Counted from the stretch's first letter, positions 1-8,023 are shown. The stretch: DNA of 64,000 nt from Streptomyces macrolidinus (GCF_023887685.1 NZ_JAMWMR010000027.1:1-64000), one strand, 5' to 3'. A program made the numbers and translations. Notes: a model not told the origin generated them from the letters alone.

Positions 1-6
1 TGGGTC

Positions 7-423
7 ATGAGCGAGATGCAGGAGATCAGAACTGGTCGGCACTGCGCTTTCGTGATGCATGTGCACTTGGTCTTCGTGACCAGGTTCCGGCGCAAGGTGT
101 CCACCGATGCCCACTTGAGGCGGATGGAGGAGATCATGCGGTCGGTGTGTACGGACTTCGAGTGCGACCTGGTGGAGTTCAACGGCGAGGGCAACCACGT
201 CCACCTGCTGGTGAACTTCCCGCCCAAGGTCGCCGTGACCAAGCTGGTCAGCTCCCTCAAGGGCGTCTCCTCCCGCCGCCTCCGACAGGAGTTTCCCGAC
301 CTGGTGCGCCACTACTGGCGGGCCAACAAGCTCTGGTCCGGGTCCTACTTCGCCAAAACCATCGGCGGCGCCCCGCTCTCCGTGGTCAGGCAGTACATCG
401 AACAGCAGAACCGGCCGGCGTGA
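7..423 (+). CDS. tnpA: IS200/IS605-family transposase TnpA
   Basis: This is a 138-residue single-domain HUH (Y1) transposase, the usual size for the family. It cuts and rejoins single-stranded DNA at the hairpin ends of the element. The HUH motif HVHLL is near residues 64-68 and the catalytic tyrosine sits in QYIEQQ near residue 130, the normal spacing. The N-terminal segment HLVFVTRFRR is also typical. The ATG at 7 is the first start seen; any promoter lies outside the window. The catalytic residues look intact, so the enzyme may still be active. Its end, TGA at 421-423, overlaps a GTG at 420 that opens a very short frame where tnpB would be expected. Confidence 0.93.
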   Translation: MSEMQEIRTGRHCAFVMHVHLVFVTRFRRKVSTDAHLRRMEEIMRSVCTDFECDLVEFNGEGNHVHLLVNFPPKVAVTKLVSSLKGVSSRRLRQEFPDLVRHYWRANKLWSGSYFAKTIGGAPLSVVRQYIEQQNRPA

Positions 424-540
424 GCAGCACCCGGCTCCGCCGCGAGAAGCCCTCACGGCGCTCCGCGCCGCAGGCGAAGAACCGCGGTGTCCGGCACCGC
501 CGGACCTGAGTCTGCGACGCTCCACGTCGCCACTGTCAGA

Positions 541-579
541 TTCGCTTCACCACCGGCCTGAAGGCCGATGCACTGCGAA
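541..579 (+). repeat. IS200-like right-end stem-loop
   Basis: A nested inverted repeat lies at the end of the element. The outer arms are TTCGC (541-545) and GCGAA (575-579). The inner hairpin is CGGCCT-GA-AGGCCG (554-567). IS200/IS605 elements are recognised through such imperfect subterminal hairpins and lack terminal inverted repeats. In elements that carry tnpB, this segment would also be the 3' part of the guide (omega) RNA; no tnpB survives here. Confidence 0.6.
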
Positions 580-584
580 TGAAC

Positions 585-840
585 TCCGGTAGCAGGCTGG
601 GAGCCGGGTTCGGCGGCGGCGTCGGCGGCGAGCCCGGTGTAGAGGTAGTGGTCGAAGAGGCGGCGCAGGCCCTCGGGGTCGGCCTCCGGGGCGAGATGAC
701 GCACGTAGAGGCGCACCAGGTCGTGTGGTGTCCAGCGGCCCGGTACGGCCTCGGTGAGCAGATGCGCGGCGGCCAGCCGGTCCAGGTCGGCGGTGGCCTG
801 CGCGGGCGGCAGACGGTGCAGCGGAATGGCGGCGACTCCG
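585..840 (-). pseudogene. Fragment of NB-ARC/TPR (AfsR-like) regulator
   Basis: Read on the minus strand, this stretch encodes a run that includes ADLDRLAAAHLLTEAVPGRW, then TPHDLVRLYVRHL and LRRLFDHYLYTGLAADAA. This is the winged-helix to first-helix part that follows the NB-ARC ATPase in SARP/AfsR-type Streptomyces regulators. Nothing that could encode the N-terminal DNA-binding and ATPase parts lies upstream (a TetR gene ends at 915), and the downstream TPR part is cut off at the right end of the IS200-like element. The fragment has no credible start. It is a decayed remnant, plausibly broken by the IS insertion plus a second deletion at the 840-915 side. Confidence 0.7.
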
Positions 841-860
841 CTGTCACCAGTGGTGACAGC
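840..860. promoter_or_regulatory. 21-bp perfect palindrome, candidate operator
   Basis: The arms GCTGTCACCA (840-849) and TGGTGACAGC (851-860) flank a central G and match perfectly. A dyad of this length and central symmetry is typical of operators for dimeric regulators such as TetR, MarR or GntR types. It sits at the broken edge of the regulator fragment and 55 bases beyond the stop of the TetR gene. It could be an orphaned operator or a rearrangement scar. No protein can be assigned from sequence alone. Confidence 0.45.
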
Positions 861-914
861 ACGACCGGACCACGATACAGCGCGGAGCCCTGGCCGCCGT
901 TCGAGATGGCTGCC

Positions 915-1535
915 CTACGTCAACACCCTGCCCAGATAGCCGTGCAGCAGCGTGCGGGTCTCCTCGATGACCTTCGGGTCGCCCTCGGGGTCCATTCGGA
1001 AGGCCAGATGGACCAGGGTGTCGGCGGTCTCCACCGCGATCAGGAACATGCGGCGCAGGTCGTCGTCGGGTGTGCCGTCGAGGTAGGCGGAGAGGAGGTC
1101 CGTCAGCCGGTCGGTGACGCGGCGGTTGGGTTCGGCGCGGGCGCCGACCGGGATCTGGTTGCCGAAGTCGACCAGACCGAAGCCGGGTGCCGTGCGTCTC
1201 ATGTCCACGTACTCGTCCAGGACCGCGTCCATGGCGGCGCGCCAGCCGCCCTCGCCGTCCGTCCGGGCCAGGCGGCGGGTGACGCGCTCGGTGTAGCGCT
1301 CCAGGTTGCGTTCGGCGAGGGCGTCGACCATCGCCCGCTTGTTGTCGAAGAAGCGGTACACGGAGCCGATCGGCACTCCGGCGCGCAGGGCCACGGCACG
1401 GGTGCTCAAGGTGTCATAGCCGCCTTCGTCGAGGAGGTCGGCGCAGGCGTCGAGGATCCTGGACAGCCGTTCGGCGCTTCGGCGTTGGACGGGTGGGCGG
1501 CGCAGCGAGCTCGCTTGGGGCACGAGCCTCATCAT
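915..1535 (-). CDS. TetR/AcrR-family transcriptional regulator
   Basis: This 206-residue protein has an N-terminal TetR helix-turn-helix at about residues 18-65 (ILDACADLLDEGGYDTLSTR, then AVALRAGVPIGSVYRFFDNK). The helical ligand-binding domain occupies the remainder, with the family's usual length. The ATG at 1533-1535 overlaps the TGA of the upstream lipoprotein gene in an ATGA arrangement, so the two are probably translationally coupled. A second ATG follows directly. It probably represses a promoter in this neighbourhood; the ligand and target are unknown. The perfect 21-bp dyad at 840-860 lies downstream of the gene and is one possible, unproven, binding site. Confidence 0.9.
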   Translation of the reverse strand: MMRLVPQASSLRRPPVQRRSAERLSRILDACADLLDEGGYDTLSTRAVALRAGVPIGSVYRFFDNKRAMVDALAERNLERYTERVTRRLARTDGEGGWRAAMDAVLDEYVDMRRTAPGFGLVDFGNQIPVGARAEPNRRVTDRLTDLLSAYLDGTPDDDLRRMFLIAVETADTLVHLAFRMDPEGDPKVIEETRTLLHGYLGRVLT

Positions 1536-2083
1536 GCCGTTCCGCGGGGGAGCGGTGAACCTCGCCCCCGTGTTCGCGCGCCGGGCGGGGACGCCGTGAT
1601 GTCGGCCGTGCTCTCGATCGCCGTGCCACGTACCGCCCAGACGGTCAGGTCGTCCGCGTAGAGCCGGGCCGTGAGCTGGTGGGTGCCGCGGGGGACCAGC
1701 CGGCCGGAGAGGTGGTGGTCGCCGGTGCGCAGTCGGGCGAGGCAGTGGCCGTCCAGGTAGAGCAGGGCGACGCCGTGCCCGGCGGTGGCCAGCGGGCGCG
1801 TCTTCGGGGGCGAGAAGCGGAAGTTGCGGACGGTCAGGCGCACGTCCCAGCCGTCGCCCTCGTCCGGCTGGACCTCGACGGTCACCTCGGGCGCGCCGTC
1901 CTTGCCTATGTCCCGGTAGTGCCGCCCCTGCTCGTCGGTGTGGTCGAGCACCTTGCCCACCGGCGAGACCGTCACCTCGCCCTCCCGCTCCCGCTCGGGC
2001 CCGTCGCCCGAGCCGCAGCCCGCCGCGCCACCGAGCAGGGCGGCCATCGCAAGCACGGCGAGCGGTCCACGCGTCCACGACAT
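1532..2083 (-). CDS. Putative secreted lipoprotein
   Basis: This 183-residue protein begins with a lipoprotein-like signal (MSWTRGPLAVLAMAALLGG followed by AAGC), with the probable lipidated cysteine near residue 23. The mature part has no domain I recognise. It looks beta-rich, with segments such as VTVEVQPDEGDGWDVRLTVR and GHGVALLYLDGHCLARL, which suggests an extracytoplasmic ligand- or protein-binding domain. The stop overlaps the start of the TetR gene, implying a two-gene operon. The gene is divergent from hmgA, with about 200 bases between the starts. The lipobox is slightly atypical because Ala rather than Leu stands at -3. Confidence 0.75.
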   Translation of the reverse strand: MSWTRGPLAVLAMAALLGGAAGCGSGDGPEREREGEVTVSPVGKVLDHTDEQGRHYRDIGKDGAPEVTVEVQPDEGDGWDVRLTVRNFRFSPPKTRPLATAGHGVALLYLDGHCLARLRTGDHHLSGRLVPRGTHQLTARLYADDLTVWAVRGTAIESTADITASPPGARTRGRGSPLPRGTA

Positions 2084-2242
2084 ACCGGGGAGGGTAGGGC
2101 ACCCATCGCGCAGGCGGATCCCCCTGCGGGCGGGGTTCTCGCGCGCGAGGGCGCATTCGGCCGTACGGGGTGGTCCGGCGCATCCGGGCGGATCTGACGG
2201 GCTCTCATCCGCTCCTTCGCGCCTCTTGCGCGCCGGACCCTC

Positions 2243-2268
2243 GAATCCTACGGTGTGGCATAGGAATC
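2243..2268. promoter_or_regulatory. Inverted repeat upstream of hmgA, candidate operator
   Basis: The half-sites GAATCCTA (2243-2250) and TAGGAATC (2261-2268) are complementary at 7 of 8 positions across a 10-base spacer. The repeat ends 18 bases before the hmgA ATG and only just upstream of its ribosome site, so a bound protein would block transcription or its start. A regulator of tyrosine or homogentisate catabolism is the natural candidate, possibly the GntR protein encoded downstream at 3631. That assignment is an inference. Confidence 0.45.
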
Positions 2269-2286
2269 AGCGACGAGGGAGTGGCG

Positions 2287-3603
2287 ATGAACGGGGACGC
2301 GAGGAAGATCGCGGAGGGGCTGTCCTATCTCTCCGGGTTCGGCAACGAGCACAGTTCCGAGGCGGTGCCGGGCGCCCTGCCCGAGGGGCGCAACGCCCCG
2401 CAGCGCGCGCCGCTCGGGCTGTACGCGGAGCAGTTGAGCGGCTCGGCGTTCACGGAACCCCGGGCGCACAACCGCCGTTCGTGGCTGTACCGCATCCGCC
2501 CCTCGGCAGCGCACCCGACGTTCACGCGCACGGACAACGGCGCGCTGCGCTCGGGGCCGTTCACGGAGACCGTGCCGGATCCGAACCGGCTGCGCTGGAA
2601 CCCGCTGCCGGAGCCCGCGGCGGGCACGGACTTCCTGGCGGGCCTGTGGACCCTCGGCGGCAACGGCGACGTCACACAGCGCGCGGGCATGGCCGTGCAT
2701 CTGTACCACGCGAACGCGTCCATGGACCGGGTGTTCAGCGACGCCGACGGTGAGCTGCTGATCGTCCCGGAGCGCGGCGGGCTGCTGCTGCGCACGGAGT
2801 TCGGGTTGCTGCGCGCGGAGCCCGGCCATGTGGCGCTGATCCCGCGCGGGGTGCGCTTCCGGGTGGAGCTGCTGGACGACGACGCCCGCGGGTATGTGTG
2901 CGAGAACTACGGCGCGCCGTTCCGGCTGCCCGACCTCGGCCCGATCGGCGCCAACGGCCTGGCCAACGCACGGGACTTCCGCGCCCCGGTGGCCGCGTAC
3001 GAGGACGTCGAGGGCCCGGTCGAGGTGGTGAACAAGTTCTGCGGCAACCTCTGGACGGCCCGCTACGACCACTCGCCGCTCGACGTCGTCGCCTGGCACG
3101 GCAATCACGTGCCGTACGTGTACGACCTGCACCGGTTCAACGTGATCGGCAGCATCAGCTACGACCACCCGGACCCGTCGATCTTCACGGTGCTGACCTC
3201 GCCGAGCGACACCCCGGGCCTCGCGGGCGTCGACTTCGTCGTCTTCGCGCCGCGCTGGCTGGTCGGCGAGGACACGTTCCGGCCGCCGTACTTCCACCGG
3301 AACGTGATGAGCGAGTACATGGGCCTGATCGAGGGCGCGTACGACGCCAAGGCGGAGGGCTTCGTGCCGGGCGGTGGCTCGCTGCACAACATGATGTCGG
3401 CGCACGGCCCGGACCGGGAGACGTTCGAGAAGGCCAGCGCCGCCGAGCTGAAGCCGCAGAAGGTCGACGACGGGCTGGCGTTCATGTTCGAGACCCGCTG
3501 GCCGCTGACCCTGACCCCGCACGCGGCAGCGGCGGAGCATCTGCAACCCGCGTACGACGACGTGTGGCAGGGCCTCGAACGCCACTTCCGCCCGTTGCGC
3601 TGA
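2287..3603 (+). CDS. hmgA: Homogentisate 1,2-dioxygenase
   Basis: HmgA opens the ring of homogentisate with O2 to give maleylacetoacetate in tyrosine and phenylalanine catabolism, using Fe(II) in the cytoplasm. The 438-residue length fits the family. The N-terminus shows the signature [12 protein letters not shown]. The iron-site region [14 protein letters not shown] (around residues 333-346) and [12 protein letters not shown] (around 365-376) supplies the His, Glu and His ligands. The ATG at 2287 is chosen because GAGGGAG lies 7 bases before it; a GTG at 2281 would be too close to that site. A near-perfect inverted repeat at 2243-2268 is a candidate operator. The GntR gene follows 27 bases downstream. 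No hpd or fumarylacetoacetase gene is in the window. Confidence 0.97.
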   Translation: MNGDARKIAEGLSYLSGFGNEHSSEAVPGALPEGRNAPQRAPLGLYAEQLSGSAFTEPRAHNRRSWLYRIRPSAAHPTFTRTDNGALRSGPFTETVPDPNRLRWNPLPEPAAGTDFLAGLWTLGGNGDVTQRAGMAVHLYHANASMDRVFSDADGELLIVPERGGLLLRTEFGLLRAEPGHVALIPRGVRFRVELLDDDARGYVCENYGAPFRLPDLGPIGANGLANARDFRAPVAAYEDVEGPVEVVNKFCGNLWTARYDHSPLDVVAWHGNHVPYVYDLHRFNVIGSISYDHPDPSIFTVLTSPSDTPGLAGVDFVVFAPRWLVGEDTFRPPYFHRNVMSEYMGLIEGAYDAKAEGFVPGGGSLHNMMSAHGPDRETFEKASAAELKPQKVDDGLAFMFETRWPLTLTPHAAAAEHLQPAYDDVWQGLERHFRPLR

Positions 3604-3630
3604 GCGCCGCCGACCGGTACGCATAGCTCC

Positions 3631-4380
3631 GTGTCCTCCTTCGCCCCCGACTCGATCGTCCTGAACCGCAAGCTGCCGCTCTGGTACCAGGTGTCGCAGT
3701 CGCTCCGTGCCTCGATACTCGGCCGCTCGCCCGGTGACCCGCTGCGCCTGCCCACGGAGGAGCAGTTGGCGGGGCACTACGGGGTGAGCGTGCTGACCAT
3801 GCGGCAGGCGCTGAAGGAGCTGGAGGGCGAGGGGCTGATCAGCCGCCATCGGCGGCGCGGCACGTTCATCGAGCCCAGTGCGCGGCGGGGCGCCCCGGTG
3901 CGGCTGCTGGGCTCGGTGGACGCGATCGTGGCCCAGCAGTCCGGGATGACGAGCGAACTGCTGGAGCACGGCCGGGTGCCGGTGCCGGTCGGTCTCGTCG
4001 AGTACTTCCCGGATCTCACGGAGGTGGCCGCGTACCACCGGCTGCGCAGCGACGAGAAGACCGGCGAGCCGACCAACCACGCCCGCAACTACGTCCGTCC
4101 CGAACTGGCCCCGTACATCGACCGCGAGGATCTCGCGCGGTGGCCGATGACCAAGGTGCTGCGGGACGTCGTGGGCGCGGAGATCAGCCGGATCACGGAC
4201 ACCGTGGAGGCCCGGCTGGCCGACCCGGAGACGGCGCGGCTGCTCCAAGTGCCGCTGCTCAGCCCGATCCTGCACTACACGGGCATCACGTACGACGCCG
4301 ACGGCAGGCCGCTCGACGTGGCGGTGATCCACTATCGCGGGGACCGTTTCTCGTTCACGGTCACCCTCGAGGCCACCTGA
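3631..4380 (+). CDS. GntR-family regulator with UTRA domain
   Basis: This 249-residue regulator has an N-terminal GntR winged helix (about residues 12-78, with LPTEEQLAGHYGVSVLTMRQ) and a C-terminal UTRA ligand domain (about 95-245) ending in HYRGDRFSFTVTLE. HutC/FarR-type GntR proteins of this build sense small metabolites and usually repress neighbouring genes. It lies 27 bases behind hmgA in the same direction, so aromatic amino-acid catabolism is a plausible target. The GTG at 3631 has no clear ribosome site but has an AT-richer TACGCATAG just upstream, so translation may be coupled or leaderless. The ligand is unknown. Confidence 0.9.
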   Translation: MSSFAPDSIVLNRKLPLWYQVSQSLRASILGRSPGDPLRLPTEEQLAGHYGVSVLTMRQALKELEGEGLISRHRRRGTFIEPSARRGAPVRLLGSVDAIVAQQSGMTSELLEHGRVPVPVGLVEYFPDLTEVAAYHRLRSDEKTGEPTNHARNYVRPELAPYIDREDLARWPMTKVLRDVVGAEISRITDTVEARLADPETARLLQVPLLSPILHYTGITYDADGRPLDVAVIHYRGDRFSFTVTLEAT

Positions 4381-4396
4381 CCGTACGATGCCGGGC

Positions 4397-5557
4397 GTGC
4401 CGTACGACGACGCTCCGCTGCTCGCGGATCTCCTGCCGTGGTCCGTCGCATCCGTGCGGCCGGGCCGTGCCTGGCCGTGCGCACCCGACGCGGAGGCGCT
4501 CAGCGCCCGTTGGGACGCTCTGCTGCGGGCCGAGGGGCCCGCGCGGGAGGCGCTGTTCGAGCCCACGCGTGCGCGCACGCTGCGTACGTCGGTCGGCCAG
4601 TTGCCGGGACGGACCGGGGGCACGGGGCGGCTGCTGCGCGCCTCGGGCCCCTGTGCGCGGCCCGTCCGGGTGCTGCACGGGCCGTTCGACGAGCAGTGGT
4701 TGATCCCGGACGCCCGGCTGATCGACGCCGCGCGCCCGGAGCTGTGGCGGGTGGCGGACGCGCACCAGATCTTCGCCGTGGAGACGGCAGCCGGTGCTCC
4801 GGGCCCGTGCCTGCTGGTGACGTCGCTGCTGCCGACACTCAGGAGCGGCCGGGTCCGCCCGCTGTACCGGCGCCCCGTCGGCGCGGAACCGAACCTGGCG
4901 CCGGGCCTGTTGACGTATCTGGCGGCCCGGCTCGGGCAGCGTCCCGAGCCGGTGGACGTCCTCGCCTGGAGCGTGGCGACCGTACGATCCGGACCCGGTG
5001 GCCTCGTCGTCCCGCTCACCGCCGACGGTGAACTGTGGGCGCAGGGCGTCGAGTTGGGGCGTCGGATGCTGTGGCTGATGCGCCGGGACGGTGAGCGTCC
5101 CAAGCTGCCCGGCGGCCGTCGCCCCTACGTGCGCGCGCCGTTGCCCGCACGCCCCGTGACGCTCCACTACGACCGGGACGAGGAGGTGCTCCATCTCGAC
5201 GGGGGCCGTATCTCCCCGGTGCCGCGGCGGGCCTGGGACTTCGAGGCGGGTGGGGTCCGGGTGCTGGAGGAGTGGCTCGCGGCCCGGACCGCCGAGCCGG
5301 AGCCCGGCACGCTGGCGGCGATCCGCCCTGCCGCCTGGCCGCAGACCTGGACGTCCGAACTGCTGGAACTGATCACGGTCCTGGCACTGCTGGCGGAACT
5401 CGCGCCACAGCAAGTCGAGTTGGAGTCGACAGCCCTCGTCACGGCCGAGGAGCTGCGCACGGCGGGTGTGCTCCCGGTACCGGAGTGGTCGCGCCGCCCG
5501 GCCTCGGTGCTGGACCACCACGAGGAGGGACCCGAGGGGCAGTTCGCGTTGCTCTAG
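4397..5557 (+). CDS. Orphan type-ISP restriction enzyme C-terminal-like protein
   Basis: The protein is 386 residues and resembles the C-terminal target-recognition part of type ISP restriction-modification enzymes. Stand-alone Streptomyces proteins of this size usually carry that name. I see no methyltransferase motifs (no NPPY-type motif, no FxGxG) and no helicase or nuclease motifs, so it cannot be a complete restriction enzyme. Segments such as HGPFDEQWLIPDARLIDAAR and VTLHYDRDEEVLHLDGG look like the conserved family blocks. The start is the in-frame GTG at 4397: a -10-like TACGAT at 4384-4389 ends 7 bases before it, which would make a leaderless mRNA and would rule out the ATG at 4388. 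It follows the GntR gene. Its real function is unknown. Confidence 0.65.
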   Translation: MPYDDAPLLADLLPWSVASVRPGRAWPCAPDAEALSARWDALLRAEGPAREALFEPTRARTLRTSVGQLPGRTGGTGRLLRASGPCARPVRVLHGPFDEQWLIPDARLIDAARPELWRVADAHQIFAVETAAGAPGPCLLVTSLLPTLRSGRVRPLYRRPVGAEPNLAPGLLTYLAARLGQRPEPVDVLAWSVATVRSGPGGLVVPLTADGELWAQGVELGRRMLWLMRRDGERPKLPGGRRPYVRAPLPARPVTLHYDRDEEVLHLDGGRISPVPRRAWDFEAGGVRVLEEWLAARTAEPEPGTLAAIRPAAWPQTWTSELLELITVLALLAELAPQQVELESTALVTAEELRTAGVLPVPEWSRRPASVLDHHEEGPEGQFALL

Positions 5558-5785
5558 TGCCGTGTCAGGCGCTGGCGCCTCGGCAGGCACCAGCAGAGCG
5601 CGGGGTATCGCTGCTGAAGGGGCGGGAGTTGTGCCCGCGCCCGGGACTCACACCGAGGCGCTGCGGCGTGCCGTGGGGATGACGGACGACGAGATCGCAG
5701 CGCGGTGCCGGGACGGTGTGACGGCCTGGGCGCGGGCCCTTGCGGGATGCCGCCTCGCGGGCGGCGGGAGGAACGCCGGTGTCGC

Positions 5786-6055
5786 TCAGCGTCCGCCGAA
5801 CAGCGAACGCCGCAGGCGGCGCAGCGGCGCGAAGAGCGAGACGCCTCTCACGCGCGCACCCCTGCCGGAGTGGTCGTACGCGGTGCTCCGCGCGGTCAGT
5901 TCACGCATCAGCAAGGTCGCCTCGGCCGTCTCGCGCTGCGGGAGCGCGGGGCCCGCCAGCACCGAGAGATGGCGGTCCAGGCGCGAGCTGGTCGCACTGC
6001 TCCCGCAGACGATGGCAGGGACCCTTGCCCTGCTGCGCACTGTTATCTGTTCCAT
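5786..6055 (-). CDS. Small Arg-rich hypothetical protein
   Basis: This 89-residue protein starts MEQITVRSRARVPAIVCG and ends in a basic tail (LFAPLRRLRRSLFGGR). The ATG at 6053-6055 is preceded by GGGGAG at a good distance, and the codon usage looks like that of a real gene. No known domain, signal peptide or transmembrane segment is visible. The basic, hydrophobic C-terminus could form an amphipathic membrane- or nucleic-acid-binding helix. It lies between the type-ISP-like gene and the Ser/Thr kinase, divergent from the kinase. The 228 bases between 5558 and 5785 hold no convincing gene. Confidence 0.6.
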   Translation of the reverse strand: MEQITVRSRARVPAIVCGSSATSSRLDRHLSVLAGPALPQRETAEATLLMRELTARSTAYDHSGRGARVRGVSLFAPLRRLRRSLFGGR

Positions 6056-6398
6056 GTCACTCCCCACCCGCTACGACTCCGCCCGGCCCCGGGCAGAGTA
6101 ACCCTATCGCCCCCTGGCGGCACTCGTGTATCGCGGGCCCATGATTCACCTTCTCCGTAAGGGGATTGACGGCCACTGTGCGAATACGGCTCGGTGCAGG
6201 GCGAGTTGACGGGCCAATCGGCTGGTGGCGGCGGGCGGGAGCGGCGGAGCGGACCGCCGCCTGATCGTCGTCGTGGTCCTTGCGCACCGACCGGCACCGG
6301 ACTGGTGTTCAAGGGGGCGGCAATCGCACTGCCTTGAGCTACTTTGGGGGAGAAATCACGCGGAGTGGATACATCGCGCGGATGCGAAGGGGACGCCC
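6056..6398. other. Divergent intergenic region
   Basis: These 343 bases separate the minus-strand small protein from the plus-strand kinase, so two promoters should lie here. Base composition falls in places (for example GTTATCTG near 6043 and GAATACGG near 6181), consistent with promoter DNA. Short frames on both strands look non-coding. I see no strong inverted repeat. Confidence 0.5.
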
Positions 6399-8018
6399 GT
6401 GTCCGAAGAGTCCGGTCGAGAGCGTGTGATCGCGGAGCGCTACCGCCTGTTGTCCCGCCTCGGCGAGGGCGGTATGGGCACGGTGTGGCGGGCCCGTGAC
6501 GAGGTCCTGCACCGGGAGGTGGCGGTCAAGGAGGTCCGGGCCCCGGCCGGGTTCGGGGCGGCGGAGGTCGAGCGGCTGTACGCGCGGCTGGAGCGCGAGG
6601 CCTGGGCCGCGGCCCGGGTGGCGAACCGGAACGTGGTGACGGTCTATGACGTGGCCCATGAGGACGGCCGCCCCTGGATCGTGATGGAGCTGGTCCGCGG
6701 CATCTCCTTGGCGGATCTGCTGGACGCGGAGGGTCCGCTCACTCCGCCGCGGGCCGCCGCCATCGGCGCCGAGGTGCTCTCCGCCCTGCGTGCGGCGCAT
6801 GCGGCCGGAGTGCTGCACCGCGACGTCAAGCCGAGCAACGTCCTGCTGGCGAGCGACGGCCGGGTGGTGCTCACGGACTTCGGCATCGCCCGGGTCGAGG
6901 GCAGCGCCGCGCTGACGATGACCGGCGAGGTCGTCGGCTCGCCGGAGTTCCTCGCGCCCGAGCTGGCGCTGGGGCACGCGCCGGGGCCCGAGGCCGATCT
7001 GTGGTCGCTCGGTGTGCTGCTGTACGCGGCGGTCGAGGGCTGGTCGCCCTTCCGGCAGGACACTCCGCTCGGCACGCTGCGGGCGGTCGTGGACGAGGAG
7101 TTGCCGCCGCCCCTGCGGGCGGGCCCGTTGGCCGGGGTGATCCAGGGGCTGCTGCGCAAGAACCCGGCCGAGCGCGTCCCGGCCGCGCAGGCCGAGCGGG
7201 ACCTGCGGATCATCGGCGCGGGCGGTGCGCCGCACACGGGCGGCGGGACCGCGTACGCACCGACGGTGCGGGTCTCCCCGGACGGGCCCATGGGTCCTCA
7301 CCGGCCCGTCCCCGGGCCCGACGCCGCGCCGGGGCCCGCCGCTCGGACGCCGCCCGAGCCCGAGCCGCGCAACGGCCGTGCCGTCGCCGTCCTGGTGGCG
7401 AGCCTGGCCGTGCTCGTGCTGGCCGTGGCGGGACTGACGTACGCGCTGGTGAACCGCGACAGCGGCGGCGACGGGCGGACAGGCGACGGGGGCACGCACA
7501 GCACCGGCGCGGGCGGCGACGGTGCGTCGGGGAGCACCACCCGGAGCAGCACGCCGGAGACGAAGGATGCGAGCCCCTCCCCCACGCGCACCCCCTCCTC
7601 TCCCCGTACGAGCGACAGCCCTCGGACCACCAGTCCACCCACCCCCTCGGTGTCGGTGCGGGTCACGGGGTCGCACACCGGCTACTCGGGCGTCTGCTGG
7701 TCACCGGACGCGAAGGCACCGACGTTCACGGCGACGTTCACCGTGGGCGGTGTCCCGGCCGAGGTGTCCTATCGCTGGGTCACGAGCGCGGGGCAGATCT
7801 CGGCCCCGGGGTGGACGACGCTGTCGTTCCCCGAGGGCGGCGGGAGGACGGCGCAGCGGCAGATCGCGGTCACCACCGACGACACGGGCGGGACCGTGCG
7901 CGGTGAGGTCCGGGTGGAGGTGCGCGGGCCGGTGAAGGCCACCTCCGGTTCGGTGCCGTTCTCCATCACGTGCGAAGCGGAGACCCCTACGGGCGGGGCC
8001 TCCGCTTCCGATGAGTGA
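6399..8018 (+). CDS. Membrane Ser/Thr protein kinase (PknB-type)
   Basis: This 539-residue eukaryotic-like kinase has its catalytic domain at about residues 12-275. The Gly-rich loop is LGEGGMGTV, the ATP lysine is in VAVKEV, the catalytic loop is HRDVKPSN (about 139-146), and DFG is near residue 160. A Pro-rich cytoplasmic linker follows, then one transmembrane helix (VAVLVASLAVLVLAVAGLTY, about 328-350). The exported tail starts with a Gly/Ser/Thr-rich stalk and ends in a beta-rich domain of about 110 residues with two cysteines (VCWSP and FSITCE) that may form a disulfide. There are no PASTA repeats, so the sensor is of a different type. The GTG at 6399 follows AAGGGGA at the right spacing. 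Confidence 0.93.
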   Translation: MSEESGRERVIAERYRLLSRLGEGGMGTVWRARDEVLHREVAVKEVRAPAGFGAAEVERLYARLEREAWAAARVANRNVVTVYDVAHEDGRPWIVMELVRGISLADLLDAEGPLTPPRAAAIGAEVLSALRAAHAAGVLHRDVKPSNVLLASDGRVVLTDFGIARVEGSAALTMTGEVVGSPEFLAPELALGHAPGPEADLWSLGVLLYAAVEGWSPFRQDTPLGTLRAVVDEELPPPLRAGPLAGVIQGLLRKNPAERVPAAQAERDLRIIGAGGAPHTGGGTAYAPTVRVSPDGPMGPHRPVPGPDAAPGPAARTPPEPEPRNGRAVAVLVASLAVLVLAVAGLTYALVNRDSGGDGRTGDGGTHSTGAGGDGASGSTTRSSTPETKDASPSPTRTPSSPRTSDSPRTTSPPTPSVSVRVTGSHTGYSGVCWSPDAKAPTFTATFTVGGVPAEVSYRWVTSAGQISAPGWTTLSFPEGGGRTAQRQIAVTTDDTGGTVRGEVRVEVRGPVKATSGSVPFSITCEAETPTGGASASDE

Positions 8019-8023
8019 CCGGT

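Larger units (their letters stand above)
1..584 (+). mobile_element. IS200/IS605-family element, left end outside window
   Basis: The element carries a Y1-type tnpA at 7-423, a 29-codon remnant-like reading frame after it (GTG at 420 to stop at 509) and a right-end stem-loop at 541-579. The left end and its subterminal hairpin lie before base 1. A complete tnpB is absent: the short frame starts with a GTGA overlap on the tnpA stop, where tnpB often starts, and ends in an Arg-rich tail, so it may be tnpB with a large internal deletion. That reading is an inference. Immediately right of the element is the stump of a regulator gene. The exact right boundary is uncertain by a few bases. Confidence 0.7.

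Noticed and set aside
2248-5103. 951-residue minus-strand open frame
   Set aside because: It is antisense to hmgA, the GntR gene and the type-ISP-like gene. Its translation is Arg/Pro/Gly/His-rich with no domains, a usual shadow in high-GC DNA.
4397-5557. Complete restriction-modification system
   Set aside because: No methyltransferase, helicase or nuclease motifs occur in this gene or its neighbours, so only an orphan recognition-like domain is claimed.
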